Shown piece by piece: positions 43,674-55,685 of a stretch of 64,000 nt of DNA (positions are counted from its first letter, which is position 1; every line of letters begins with the position of its first letter). Both the position numbers and the translations under genes were made by a program. The stretch is from Daedaleopsis sinensis (lineage: Eukaryota > Basidiomycota > Agaricomycetes > Polyporales > Polyporaceae), in the NCBI GenBank assembly GCA_033807695.1, contig CM066305.1, positions 2,728,001 through 2,792,000 of the forward strand, in the 5' to 3' direction. The notes below the pieces were generated by a model. The model had not been told where the DNA came from and ran no database searches. It was given only the letters and a program-made list of their open reading frames with translations.

Positions 43674-46600
43674 CAGCGCTGGAGCCGTCGGTACAAGACC
43701 ACTTGCGCCTCGAAGTGTTCGAGGTACAGGAAGCCTACTACGTCTCTTTGACTCGTCCCGACATGCATTTTTAGGACAAGTTTGACGTCAAGGACTTCGT
43801 GGGCGCAATCTCCGAGAAGCTCATCGCACAGTCGAAGGCGGACTCGGGACGTGAGTTGTCGCAGTATTAAGTAACAACAAATTGAGTTCCATAAAGGACT
43901 GTGCAACATACAGCGTTTGACCCGAAGCCGTTCATCCGAACATTCGAGGCTGCAGTGGACAAGCTCATCGCGGTGCGGAAGGATGTCCAAGCCAAGACGG
44001 AGCAGATGGAGAAGGGCGTGCGGGTCGCGGAGCGGGACTACTCGAAGAAGATGGCAGAGTTGAACCGCGGATTCGAGGTATGTCTTCCCCGCGCGCCCCT
44101 TCTGCATCAGAACCCCCGGACGCTCAGTGCTCTCCGCGTGGCGTGCACAGGCCGTCGGACAGTCTTTCTCGGGGATGGAGACGAAGATGAACGAAGTCGG
44201 GCGGACCGCCATCCGGATCGGCGAGCAGATGGAGTCCGTCCACCAGCAACGCCAGCGCGCGCAGGCCGCGTACGACCTGATCGACTACTACAACCAGTTC
44301 GCAAAGGACGACACGACGCGGCTAGATGCGATGAAGAAGGAGGGCAAGGACGGCCGGCGGAAGGTCGCTGTCCTCCTCCGGCGGCTCGCGACCGTGGCGA
44401 AGGAGGTGGACCTGCCCCACTCGGACAAGGTGCGCGCCGCGTTTCCGTTCGCGGGGAGATTGTGCTAAGACGGAGGTGCCAGACACGGGAGAACATCGAC
44501 CGATACTGCGAGAAGTTCGAGAAGGACATGCTGCACCTCTTCGATCGCGCGTATAGGAGAGGCGACCCCAAGATGATGCATGTATGTGGTTTATTCGTGC
44601 TATATATCCAGACTTGTGGGCTCACTGGACTTGTAGCACTGTGCGCAAACGCTTCTCGACTTCAACGGAGGAGCGTCATGTGTACAGGTGTATGTCAATC
44701 AGCATGATTTCTTCATTAACCGGGTGCAAGCGGACACCGACATCGACGAGAAATTGTAGGTTATGGACGTTTTAGCGGTGTCCAATACTAACATCATATT
44801 GCTAGATGGGGAGCCCTGCCCGATCCCGATGCACCACCACCAGTCTCTGAGAGGGGGTTGGCAGATCTGTTCTCTGAGATTCGTACGACCGTAGGCCAAG
44901 AAGCGCAAATCGTACAAGCCGTGTTCCCAAACCCAGCTTTTGTCATGCAGGTGTTCCTTCAACGAGTATTCGCTCAGTCGGTATGTGCCCTATATCGCAC
45001 GGCGATCTGCATATGTTGATGAGTCTATTAGATACAACAACATCTAGAGCAACTGGTCGCGAAGACAACAGGGATGCCAGATTTGGCATTCCTTCGTATC
45101 CTGCAACTCGTACACCAGCTGACATCCGTCCTCGTGGAAGACTTGAAGGCATACGAGCTCCCCTCTGTCGTGCCCCGTTCTCCAGTAGACGCAAGTGAGT
45201 TTAACCGCTCACTGATGGGAATCACTGCATCAAACGCACCGAATACCGCGACCGCGGCCACCATCAGCACGATGCTCGAGACAGCCATGGAAGAACTTTT
45301 CGTACCATATACCGAAGGGCAACGGTATCTGGAGAAGGAGAGCCGCAGCTTGGGTGAGATGTACGCAAGCTATCTCGCGAGGTTCACGCGATACCATGTC
45401 CGTATATCCTCCTTCTACCAGAGCAATGCTTGCTCATGACGTGGTAACAGGAAAGGACAGACACCAAGGGCAAATCCTCCATGTTCGGCCGTATGGTGGA
45501 CCAGCTCAGCGCTGCCGCTGCCACGACATCTCCGTTGGGCACGTCATCGACGTCAGCGCAAGCAGCAGCAGCGCTGATGCGATTCGGAGGACTCGGGGCG
45601 TCCGCTGACCGCAACCCTGACAAGAACGGCGAAGACCCCGTCCGTGAAGAAGACGGCATCTTGAGCGTGGAAATAGCCGAAACGATGCTCAAGTGGCATG
45701 CAGAAGCTATTGGACGCTGTGTCGAACTGAGTTCATCCAACGATGTGTAAGCTCGCCCTTAATTTCGCAACCACACTAGTGCTCACCTGTGATCGTGCAG
45801 GCCGAAACACACCTTCGCTTTGTTACGGGTTTTATGTGCGGCGATAGGAAACTCGTATATCGAGACTGCTATCGAGTCGTAAGTGCTAGTCGTCTTCTCC
45901 GGCCCATCATCTAACGCCCGTATAGTGCGCAAGCACGCCTTGAGGCTGCGGACAACAAGACGGAACCGACTATGCAGACGCTAACGATCTTGCGAGAAGT
46001 CGACCTTATTTGCCATCTGTGGCAACGCTACGTGACTATGGCTCTGCTCCCGCTGGCCAGCAGCTCGGTCACTGTGCGTCGTGAGATGATGGTGTTCAAC
46101 AACCAAGCCGTTAGCAGGATCGAGGGCGGTGCGAATCAGGTCGTGCAGAAGCTCACCGATGGTACGTATCCCCCGTCGACCTTGCGGAGCAGGAACTCAC
46201 TTGCGCGCGTGTAGCTGTCGTCGCCTGGCTCGCGACACAGCTGGGCAAGCAGAAGCGCACCGACTTCAAGCCGAGAAACGACGACATCTCGTTCGCCCGC
46301 GTCAACACGGATCCGTGCCTGGCATGTTGCGACACGCTGGAGAAAGTGCGGGACGCGGCCAAAGCGACTCTCAGCGGCAAGAACCTCGAGGTGTTCTTGA
46401 CGGAGGTGGGCGTCGCCTTCCATGGGTGAGTCCTCGTCGTTCCTCACACACCTCGCTTGTCCACTGACGGCATTGCGGCCCAGCCTGCTGCTCGAGCACC
46501 TGAAGAAGTTCCCGGTGAGCGCGACGGGGGGCCTCATGCTCGCGAAGGACCTCAAGTCGTACCAGGACGTGATCGACACGTTCTCGATCCCCGCCCTGCA

Positions 46601-46979
46601 CGAACGCTTCGAGTTCATCCGCCAGCTCGGCAACGTCTTCCTCGTCAAGCCCGACATCCTCAAGTCGTACATCACTGAGGGCTACCTCGGCCGCATCGAC
46701 GCGAACCTCCTCCGGCCGTACCTCGCGCAGCGCTCCGACTGGGGCCAGGCCGAGAAGGGCTTCAACGACCCCACGGAGGCCGCCGTCGCGGACGGCAAGG
46801 GCCCTCGCGACCGCTTCGGCATGGGCAGGCTGAGCATGATCATGAAGGACCTCGAGCCCCTCCGGGAGCAGATCAGCATGCCGAGTATGCCGATGCCTGG
46901 GATGGGCAACATCGCGGGCAACCTCGCCTCGTCGTTTGCGAGTGCGCGGCCGCCGAGGTTCAGCAACACGGCTGGATGA
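43674..46979 (+). CDS. SEC10: Exocyst complex subunit SEC10
   Basis: Sec10 bridges vesicle-bound Sec15 to the rest of the exocyst at the plasma membrane. The start MSIPALEPSVQDHLRLEVFE at 43674 leads to DKFDVKDFVGAISEKLIAQS, the conserved N-terminus. The coiled-coil zone includes VDKLIAVRKDVQAKTEQMEK and IGEQMESVHQQRQRAQAAYD, then LIDYYNQFAKDD, which is a family marker. Later blocks are TRENIDRYCEKFEKDMLHLF, AIRRGDPKMMHHCAQTLLDF (spliced), DFFINRVQADTDIDEKLW and VDLICHLWQRYVTMALLPLA. The C-terminal block is GLLLEHLKKFPVSATGGLML and AKDLKSYQDVIDTFSIPALH, which is typical of Sec10. The stop is at 46977-46979. About a dozen introns are needed. One of the spliced blocks quoted may differ by a residue at its junction. 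It converges on the hydratase gene with 116 bp between stops. Confidence 0.92.
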
Positions 46980-47095
46980 GTGTTTTCACGCCTTTGACCT
47001 TTGACTTTTTGGATGATAAGTTATACATTGTGTGCTTCCGTTGTGTGTATACGTGCTTGTAGATGTATTAAAATCGCTATGGATCCGGATTCGTC

Positions 47096-48515
47096 TTACT
47101 CCCCCTTGAATACCGGTGCGCGTTTCTCCTTGAAGGCCTGCAACGCCTCTAGACGGTCCTGCGAGTGCAACAACGGCTCGTATGATGCTCTCTCGAAGTC
47201 GAGACCTACGTGATGAAACGGGGTTTATCCTCGCTGTCTTCCACGAATTGCACTTAATAGTACACACGCACCAGACTCTAAGCCAACGTCCGGCACGCGA
47301 GATATCGCCTGTTTTGCCGCACGCAGCGCAAGAGGAGCTGCAAGTCGATGCGAATACCATGAGTCGTTGCCTGAACGCGAGAAGCAACGCACTCACCGTT
47401 CGCACTGATCTCTTCTGCCAGCTGCAGCGCCCTGTCGTACGCGGAGCTGCCCGGGTCTGAGACGTAGTCGACGACACCTGCAACGCAGTGCGGCGCGTGC
47501 CGCTTCACGTTCAGCGACCCACACGCGCATCCCTCGACAGCACTCGGCGGCCAGAACCTGAACACGCACCGTAGTCCATCGCCTCCTGCGCGCCCAGCGC
47601 CCGCGCGGTGAAGATCAGGTTCTTCGCCTTCGCGACGCCCAGCAGCCGTGCCAGCCGCTGCGTCCCGCCCGCCCCGGGGATAATCCCCAGCCTGGTCTCG
47701 GGCAGCCCGATCTTCGTGACCGCGTGTCCTGTATGTCCCGCATCCCGCATCACGCATTCAACGTCCAACGTTCAACGTTTGACGGGGATCGTAGAACAGA
47801 GCGCAAGACACTCACCGGCCACACGCAGGTCGCACGCGAGCGCGAGCTCGAGCCCGCCGCCGAGCGCGGGGCCGTCGACGGCGGCGAGCGTCGGCACGGG
47901 CAGGCGCTCCAGCGTGCCGAGCGCGCGGCGGAGGTCCGCGAGGAAGCGGTCCACCTGCGCCGAGCTCATGCTCGCGCGCTCGATGAGGTCCGCGCCCGCG
48001 CAGAACGCGCCGGGGGTCGAGGAGCGCACGATGAGCACGCGGGTGCTGTGGCCGATGCGAGGCGTGCAGTTTCGGTTGTCGGGTTGTCGGGTTGCGGGTT
48101 GCGATTGTCGGTGGCGGGGGCGGACGAGGACAGGGACAGGGACAGGGACACATGCGCAAGAACACATACGTATGAGCAGGGAGGGGGACTCGCCTTTCGA
48201 CGACGGACGGACCTTCTGTCAAACTGCACGGTGTCCAGGCATTGCTGCAGCTCCTGCGGCGCGCACCGTGAGTCTCCTGCCCGCGTCGGACTCCACCCCG
48301 AGAAGAGTACGAGGAAGGCGGACCTTGAGCAGCCGCAGGGAGATCGCGTTCTTCGCCCGCGGGCGGTTGAGCAGGAGCGAGGTGATGCCCGGCCGCGCGG
48401 GGACGGGCTCGAGGTACGCCTCCGCACTCGCAGAGCCCGCGCCGGTCTGGATGAGCCGTCGGCCTGCGCGTGCAGCACTAGTCTTCAGCGAGATCCGGGT
48501 CGCGGCGAGTAGCAT
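47096..48515 (-). CDS. AUH: Mitochondrial methylglutaconyl-CoA hydratase-like crotonase
   Basis: The crotonase family member AUH hydrates 3-methylglutaconyl-CoA in leucine breakdown. The start [20 protein letters not shown] at 48515 is a good mitochondrial presequence. The fold then reads [58 protein letters not shown] and [20 protein letters not shown] with the first catalytic Glu, followed by [20 protein letters not shown] with the second. The end is [20 protein letters not shown] and [20 protein letters not shown], with stop at 47096. ERA at the substrate loop and the FKEKR-P-x-FKGE ending favour AUH over ordinary enoyl-CoA hydratase. Assignment beyond the family is moderately sure. Confidence 0.88.
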
Positions 48516-49323
48516 CGTGGGCACAGCGAGAAGAGAGAACAGCAAGGAGGGAGGATGGAGAAAAGGAGAAGAATGATATATGTAGCGAATGTAGCAGCCG
48601 GACGTTGTACCAGGTTGTACCAGCCAGGACGCGTGACGTCGTTGAGGGCTAAGCGAGCCAAGCGAGCACGGACCTTGCACAGCGCTCGTTGCGTCGACTC
48701 TCGATAGCCAACACTTTCGATTTGGATCGTTGCTCAAAAATCAAACGTTGACATGACGTCCTATTCTCTGCACGACGAAGACGCGGGGCAGTACAGAATA
48801 CAAGACAGCGAGCCAGAGTGTACAGGTACTTCCCGAACGCGTACGTGCTCGGAATACGGGTGCAGACTCGGAGGCCTACGCGCTGGCAGGGCAGTACTAG
48901 TAGATGGTACAGACAGACAGATGCATCAGGCGGCGGAACAGAACAGAACAGACCAGAACAGAACACGAGCAGCTACTCGGACCCAAGAACAAAAACAGGC
49001 GGGCGACCACCTCGAATAGGACAACACCGAAAGAGAACACGGTGGTCGCCGCGAAAGACAAGCGGGAAGCGGGGAAAGATGCGAAAGGCGAAAGGCAGAG
49101 GCGCGGGATGCTCGTCTGATATATAAAGTGAAGAGTTCGTGGCGGCGGACGGCCGGGGGAGGACGTCGCGGGGATCTGCCACGATATCACAATGTCAACA
49201 CGGATGATGCTGATAGAGCGAGGGGTATAGCTATGCCAGGAACAGGATTAGCGAAAGCGATCGCAGAACACACAACCAGGCACGCTCACCGAACGCATGC
49301 GCATTAGGTATGCACGACATGGT
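48516..49323. other. Intergenic, 0.8 kb
   Basis: It holds the AUH promoter and the 3' end of the mucin-like gene. CAGAACAGA-type direct repeats occur at 48938-48965. No supported gene is present. Confidence 0.45.
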
Positions 49324-50708
49324 TCAACGCGCCTCGCCGTGGACCACCTCGGAGGTGGGGTAGTACTGTTGAACAGGCGGGGCATGGTAGGGTCGGGGGG
49401 AGTTGCTCGGGTCGGCGTACGGGTGCGTGGGCGAGCTCGGCGAGTGGCGCGCAGGGTCGTAGTACTCCTGGCTCGCGCCGTACTGGGCCGCGCCGTATCC
49501 GCCCTCGTACCCCCCATACTGAGCGGGGTTGTACTGGCCGGCGTTCGGCGGGTAGTCGACCCCGGGGCCCGCGGTGGGCGGGTAGTCGATTCCGTGGCTG
49601 AAGTTGAAGTCCATGGGCTGCGGGCTGGCGTACTCGTTCATCGCGGGGAGGCCGTAGTGGGTCGCGCGGTCAGGGTAGGCGTCGACCGCGGCGTGGGTCG
49701 CGACGGGGGCGTCGTTCAGGTCCTCGCGCCCGGCCGGGCCCCCGACGAAGCTCATGTCCGTCGGGCTGCTTGCGCCGTTCTCGCGGCCGCCGGGAGAGTA
49801 CTTCTCGAAGTACGCCAGGTCCTCCTCGTCCTGCAGCCGTGCGGCGCGACGCTTCATGTAGAGGACGGCAGTGATGATGCCGCCGAGCGCGACGACACCG
49901 ACGATGGCGAAGGTGCCAGCGACTGCCCCCTTGTTGTCGAAGAAGCTGTGTTGGAAGGGGGCAGGAGACGTGAGTATGGAATGGGGCGGCGTGATGCATT
50001 GATGTTCATCACTCACTTCTTGGACGAGGCGGAGGCAGCACCGGCCGGTTCCTGTGTCGCAGAGGACGGGGACGTGTCCCAGGTGTAGGACGTAGGGTCG
50101 AGTCCCCCTGCAAGGGTGTTGGTCGGAGCGACGTAGGCAGTGCCGGTGTTGGTCTTCAGCGTGACCCCGGGAGTGGAAGAGGACGATGAAGTCGAAGTAC
50201 TGATGATAATACACACGCCGAGAAGCAGTGAGACGTGTGAGACCCTCTTAATATCATAGGGTACTTACGTGGTGGAGCTGGTGGAAGCTGAAGTTGAAGA
50301 CGACGATGAAGAGGAAGTAGACGCAGACGTAGTAGAGGAAGAAGTAGTGGACTCGAGAGTGTTCGTCTTGGTCGACGTAGCGTCCTCCTTCGTCGTCGAC
50401 GTAGACGTTGCGGTGGTAGATTTCGTGGTGGTAGTCTCGCGCGGCTGCGAGGTGGTGGTGCTAGTGGTAGGACTAGTGGTCACAGGCTGTGTGGTAGTCG
50501 TCGTCGTCGGAGGCGTGGAGGTGGTGGTCGGCGGCGTGGTGGTCACCGTCGTTGGAACCCCGGCATTTTCAGACGTGGTCCCAGTTACAGCGGGGCCAAG
50601 GTCGTCGGGAAATGACAGAGCATTGACGAGAAGGAGCGACTGTGTGGAAAGGAGTGCGAGGGAAATGAGCGTAAGGGTGCGCGCTGCGGACGCCAAGCAG
50701 CAACGCAT
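49324..50708 (-). CDS. Mucin-like single-span membrane protein (Wsc/Mid2 architecture)
   Basis: The order is signal peptide, Ser/Thr stalk, one membrane span and a long cytosolic tail, the plan of fungal wall-stress sensors such as Mid2 and of other mucin-like proteins. The start MRCCLASAARTLTLISLALL at 50708 is a signal peptide. The stalk is nearly all Thr, Ser and Pro (TTTPPTTTSTPPTTTTTT and similar) and surely O-mannosylated. A short less biased part, NTGTAYVAPTNTLAGG with SYTWDTSPSS, precedes the span GTFAIVGVVALGGIITAVLY, which is followed by MKRRAARLQDEEDLAYFEKY. The cytosolic tail is Gly/Pro/Tyr-rich (GQYNPAQYGGYEGGYGAAQY) and ends TSEVVHGEAR. Two introns at about 49948-50015 and 50195-50270 join in phase. 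No WSC or other named domain is present, so a sensor role is inference. Confidence 0.82.
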
Positions 50709-51182
50709 GTTGGACTTGAGAGGAGGGGGAGGGGAAGGCGGGGAGGGCGTCGGCGTCGACGAGGACAATGAGGAGAGGTGGAGGGACGATTCTGAGATGG
50801 GAGGTTGCAAGAGATGCTGAGGGCGGCGTGATCCCAGCCGCCGGCGTTTAAACTTCTAGTTCGGGCTAGTTTCTATCTAGAACAAGGTTGCCTAGTTTCC
50901 ATACGCGTTTCTCATGCGCGAGCAATCCCGATCAGTAACATCCTCTGGCTAGAAGCCTCGAACGGCCTTGCGGCACAGTGCACCAGATACTTACTACACG
51001 TATACAAGAGGTAATGGACATGCCTGCCGTCACCATGTGCTTCAGCCATACACCACGAAAACTCCGCGGCTCCCAGTCCTGCAGCCAGCTTCCCAAAGCA
51101 TTCAAATCAAGACATCGATATCGAGACGAGTCACGAACCCACACAGCATGCATCCCCAGATTTCGGTGCGCAAGACATGCGT
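50709..51182. other. Intergenic, promoter of the mucin-like gene and 3' side of the coiled-coil gene
   Basis: About 470 bp. It includes AGTTCGGGCTAGTTTCTATCTAG near 50860-50880 and an AT-rich 3' end. No supported open frame is present. Confidence 0.45.
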
Positions 51183-53148
51183 TTAGCCGATCCGCCCATC
51201 GCCGCACAGCTCATAAGTGCGGAGAAACTCGAGCGACTCGGCCTTCTTCCCCCTGCTCTCGAGCCGAATGCAGCACTGCCTGAGCTTCCCGCCCCGCACG
51301 TCCTTCCTGAATTGCGACGCATCCATGTTAGGATTCCGCTTCCGGAGCTCGACGAGCAAGCTCTCCTGGTCCTGAGGGCAAAGGCGGTCCGATGAGAAGA
51401 GTGATCAAGCAGCGGCGAGCGGCGAGCGTGCCAGGCGTACCTCTTTCGTCAACTTGCCCCACACCGACTCCAACGGTGCATAAGACAACACTTGCATGCC
51501 AAGGTAGTACCAGCCGGCATCCTGCAGCAGTAGCAGATCAGCATCGACATGATCGCCTTCGAGCGCGGGAATGCTAGACGAAATACCTGGATCGTCGGGT
51601 AGCAGAAGACGTTCAACTCGGCGGTGTCCTTTGTCCACCGCTCCACGTTGCGCAGCTCGTCCACGGACTCGCACCATCCGATGAGGTATGTGTCCGAAGG
51701 GGCCTCCAGGATGACGGGCTGGTACACGAACACGACATCGGCTTCTGGGTAAATCCGGGTGTTGTACCCGGGTTCAAACTCGAGGCTGCGAATTCCCGTG
51801 TCATCAACGGCTGATCACACTCCTCGGCGCGAGCCCAGCACGTACGTGGCAAGCTGTTCAAACTGAGAGAGAAGACATCGTCAGCAGCAGCACAATACCA
51901 CGACGGACACGACGGGCAGACTGACTACATCATCGCCCAACACCAACTTCTCGGCAATCAGGTCGAACGGGTACGGCCCCTGCACAGTCTCTGCGGTCGC
52001 GGGCGGTTTGGCGAACTCCAGATACCAAGACAAGCGCTTCTTGGAGGCTGCAGTCTTGCCACTTGACGCACTTGAAGGCGTGTCCGCGGACATAGAGACG
52101 TCCGAGTCCAGCGACGCAGCCCGGGACACGGGCTTCCTCCTCGATGGATTCGATGAAACAGAGACGGACACATCTGTGTCTTGCGAGGGCCGATGTGCAG
52201 GCCCGTGGATATTAGCCGAGTCCGTCCGGTTGCGCGGAAGGTTTGCGGGGGTACCGCCTCTGCTTGCAATCGAGCGGGGTGGCCGGACTGTGCTTTCGTC
52301 GTCCGACTCAGCGCCGGGTCCGCGGCCGTGAGTTTCGCTCGCAGGACGAGGATGGTTCCGGTTTCCATTGGCATTTGGAATCGGGGCGGAGACGGTCTGC
52401 AGTGCTGGCGCGGCGTTTGCGTTCCCCTGGTGATACAATGTTATCAGTACACCGTCAAGGCCACACTCAAAGGCCCGCTGTGGGTGCTGAAAGCGAACAA
52501 CGTTTGGAGTCTGAGAAGCACGCACCTCAAGCTGCTGGTGCTTCAGCAAGTCCTCGATGACTCTGCGCGCATTCTGGAGCTCCTTCGCCATCTCGTTGCG
52601 CTCGCGGGTCACACGAGCGAGCTCTGGGAGCCCCGTCTCGATATCCTCGAGCAGCTTTGCGTTCTCGTCCTCGAGCCCGCGGATGTCGAACGCCTGCGAG
52701 AGATTCTGTGCCTCGAGGTCCTCGACCTTCGTCTGCAGCTCGCGTGTGCGCTCGTCCGCCGCTACCGTAGCCTGGCGGAGATGATCCTGGAACTTACGGA
52801 CGCTGCTCACGAGCTCCGCGAGCTGGAAGGGGCGCCACAGACGCGTCTCCGCGGCTGCACAAAGACAAAGACGGAGTACGTACCTCCACCTGGAGCCCTT
52901 GCAAGTCCGGCATCGCTTGTCCGTGTGGAAGGTGTGGCAGAGCCATGGTGGTGCGCACTCGGGTAGACTCGGGTATGGGGGGTGGCGATTGCCAAGAGTG
53001 TCCTGCGTCGAGAGGTAATGGAGGCGTAATCGAGAGAGAAGTCGCGAAGGGTCAAGAAAGGGGGCACAGAGGGCAGGTGGCAGGTGGTTGCCAGGATAGT
53101 ACCGAGCGCGACAATGACGGGCTGTTTGCACACCAGACAGCTGGACAT
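51183..53148 (-). CDS. Coiled-coil protein with possible RING-like zinc finger, unknown function
   Basis: The proposed start MSSCLVCKQPVIVAL at 53148 and the in-frame CHTFHTDKRCRTCKGSRW near 52930-52870 supply Cys-x2-Cys, Cys/His and Cys-x2-Cys pairs in RING-like order; a 66-nt intron (GTGCCC...CGCAG) ending at about 53018 joins them in phase. The downstream frame is open without any splice into LAELVSSVRKFQDHLRQATV and a coiled coil (TRELQTKVEDLEAQNLSQAF, ERNEMAKELQNARRVIEDLL). A Ser/Pro-rich linker follows (52420-52060). A C-terminal domain is less clear but aromatic and well conserved in style: KRLSWYLEFAKPPATAET, PYPFDLIAEKLVLGDD, DVVFVYQPVILEAPSDTYLI, LQDAGWYYLGMQVLSYAPLE and NMDASQFRKDVRGGKLRQ. 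It ends LRTYELCGDGRIG. A shorter start at 52946 exists but needs a 29-nt intron, which is implausible. Confidence 0.6.
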
Positions 53149-53579
53149 CGCTTCGCGACGGACGTGGTCTGCCCGAGATGGCAGCTTGGGGTCGTTCGTT
53201 GGGGTCTTCCTGAGCTTCCGGAGGCCATCTCTGGCTAGGCGTGGTTGGAGATTCGCATACGAAGGGGCGATCGTATCAGCGCGGGATGCTACTCACTAGT
53301 CCCCATAGGATCCGCTATCCGATTGAGGACGGCAGAAAGGCACAAGTCTAAGAAGTTCATTTCATTTTGCTGCAGCCCCGGCATCAGTCTGCTCAATCCC
53401 CAAGAGCACGTGGCCGCGACATTGTCCCGCGCGCTCAACGTCCGCGTCAACCATCGCGGAACCAATTCACGCGCCGCGTCCTCCCAAGTAAGTACCTCCT
53501 CCCTCCCCATCAGCTGAGCTCCGCCGATCACTTATCGACCCAGCGCGCGCCGTCTTCAGGTCCACACACAACATACAAG
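53149..53579. promoter_or_regulatory. Divergent promoter region, coiled-coil gene / amidohydrolase
   Basis: 430 bp between two divergent starts. An open minus frame at 53289-53531 has no homologue I know and is treated as chance. Confidence 0.4.
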
Positions 53580-55333
53580 ATGGCCGCGCAGCGACTGCTC
53601 ATCGATATCCACACGCATGTCTACCTCCCGCGCTACGCGGCCTTCCTCCGTAGCCGCACCGCAGTCCCGCGCATCTTCACCCGCACGTCGTCCGAAGGCA
53701 GGTCCGAGGAGCGTCTCCTGATTCTCGACGACGAGCCGAGCGGAGGCCGTCCCGTCGGTGCGCAGGTGAGCTCAAGTGCGCACGCCCCACCCCTCCTCGT
53801 CCCCTGCGACAGTCGACTGACACGGCGTCCGCTGAGCGCAGTATTGGGACAGGGATGAGAAGCTCAAGTTCATGGATCGCCACTCCATTGACATCTCCGT
53901 AGTGAGGTGAGTGCTGCAGCACATTCAGATGCGTTCGGCCAAGCCCGTCTTCCTGCTCCTCTCGAACCCATGGAATGTCGTTGCGATATCCACGATGGTA
54001 TGCACAAGAACATCCAGTGGGATTTGCATTCTCGTCGAGGACACCTGCCGTGTGAAATCGCTTGCAAGTTGAACATCGCACACCTTGACCCCCTCCCTCC
54101 ATTTCACTGAGTATCTCTGATCGTCACTTTGCTTCTGCCTTGCTTTGACTTCAAAGCATCCTCTCATGTTATGAGATGGCTTGAGTTATCTGAGAGGTCG
54201 AGACTCTTCTCTGCTCAGTGGAATTCGCGTCAGGCCACAATCTGCGTGGTCAGAAATAGTGGGATTATACAATCAGTCTGCAAGTGCCTGACGAGGATTT
54301 AGGGGGACCAAGTCCGTTGATCTAACTCTTCGTCCTGACAGTTCTGCAAATCCATGGCTCGACTTTCTCCCAGCACCGACCGCACACACCCTCGCAGGCG
54401 AACTCAACGCCGACCTTGAGACATACTGCTCAACTGGCCCTTCTCTTGCAACCCAAGACATCAAGCGACTGTACGGCTTCGGTCTCCTGCCGCTCGTCCC
54501 AGGGGCAACTACGGAGTCCCTGCTTTCAACGGTGGAGCAGATCGCGTCTCTCCCTCACCTGAGGGGTATTATTATGGGCACGAAGGGCCTCGGAAAGGGC
54601 CTCGACGACGCCGCACTTGAGCCGATCTGGGGTGCGCTCGAGAAGGCCGGCCTGGTTGTTTTCCTGCACCCGCATTATGGCCTTGAGAACGTCTGGGGCG
54701 AGAAGGAGAACGGACACGTTCTCCCCCTCGCCCTCGGATTTCCGCTGGAAACCACCATCGTCAGTCGTCCTGTCCGTCTCTGCCAGCACGTCTACTGACT
54801 GCCTTATCGCTCGTTTGCACGCCCAGGCGACGACACGCATGATCCTCGCCGGAGTGTTCGATCGGCACCCGAACCTGCGCCTGCTCCTCGCGCACTCAGG
54901 CGGCGCCCTGCCCGCGCTCTCCTCCCGGCTAGCGTCCTGCATCGCCCACGATCCCGTCGTCGCCTCGCGCCTGCAGCATGACGCGCGGTACTACCTCGGC
55001 AAGCTCTACTTCGACGCCGTTGCGTACGGTGCCGAGGAGCTCTCCTTTGTCGCTGACGCCATCGGCCGGGCGGAGAAATACTCGACCCCGGGCGCGTCTG
55101 CGGCGGGGTCGAGCGCGAAAGGCACGGACGGGACGGCGCAGCGCCGCCTGGGTGCGCGGCGGATGCTGTTCGGGACGGACCACCCGTTCTTCCCGCCGCT
55201 GAGCGAGAGGGAGAAGTGGCCGAGCGTGGTGGAGAACCTGGAGGCGATCGACGGAGCGTATGGCTGGGACGAGGCGGACAAGGATGCGGTGAGGGGCGGA
55301 AATGCGTTCTCGTTGTTCAATCTTGGATCATGA
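53580..55333 (+). CDS. ACMSD-like amidohydrolase (metal-dependent decarboxylase family)
   Basis: The protein belongs to amidohydrolase family 2 (PF04909), whose best-known member, ACMSD, decarboxylates 2-amino-3-carboxymuconate semialdehyde. The start MAAQRLLIDIHTHVYLPRYA at 53580 carries the His-x-His metal ligands. Next come RHSIDISVVSSANPWLDFLP, then DIKRLYGFGLLPLVPGATTE and LRGIIMGTKGLGKGLDDAAL. VVFLHPHYGLENVWGE gives further metal ligands, RHPNLRLLLAHSGGALPALS the later conserved His, and RRMLFGTDHPFFPP the final Asp. The ending is GGNAFSLFNLGS. All expected metal ligands are present. Intron 53909-54341 is unusually long (about 430 nt). A low-complexity loop (STPGASAAGSSAKGTDG) is inserted before the last motif. 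The next gene, same strand, is QPRT. Confidence 0.85.
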
Positions 55334-55685
55334 GATCTTGGGACTATGGCACGTTTGGGATTATTTCTGCCGCACGACTAAGACTGTGGGCTACGGCCGT
55401 CGAAAGCGCGCAGAACATACTAGTACTCGTTGTATAGAACTCTAGCGTTCAATTATGGGACACCATCTTGGTCAGAAAGTTCCACTCGCTGTTTTACTCA
55501 ATCGAATTTACGGTCTGTAAGGTAGCCCATAATATCAATGAATGGTTTTCGAAGTCGTAGACTCCGAGCCCCGACGTTGTAAGTTTACGGTTCGGCTTAA
55601 TCATGCCATTTGCGCGAGTGCTGCATCTCTAGAACTCTCTCCGACTGTGAACAGCTGTGAACGCTCTCTGTTTTCGACCACCATC
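55334..55685. promoter_or_regulatory. Spacer with QPRT promoter
   Basis: The 350 bp between the ACMSD-like gene and QPRT, on the same strand, is the likely QPRT promoter and 3' UTR of the first gene. It is AT-richer than its flanks. No factor site is claimed. Confidence 0.45.

Noticed and set aside
47608..48576. Plus-strand open frames of 262-322 codons
   Set aside because: Antisense to the AUH-type hydratase exons, which carry clear crotonase motifs.
53289..53531. Minus-strand open frame of 80 codons before the coiled-coil gene
   Set aside because: No ATG at its listed beginning, no splice partner, no known homologue; lies in a divergent promoter.
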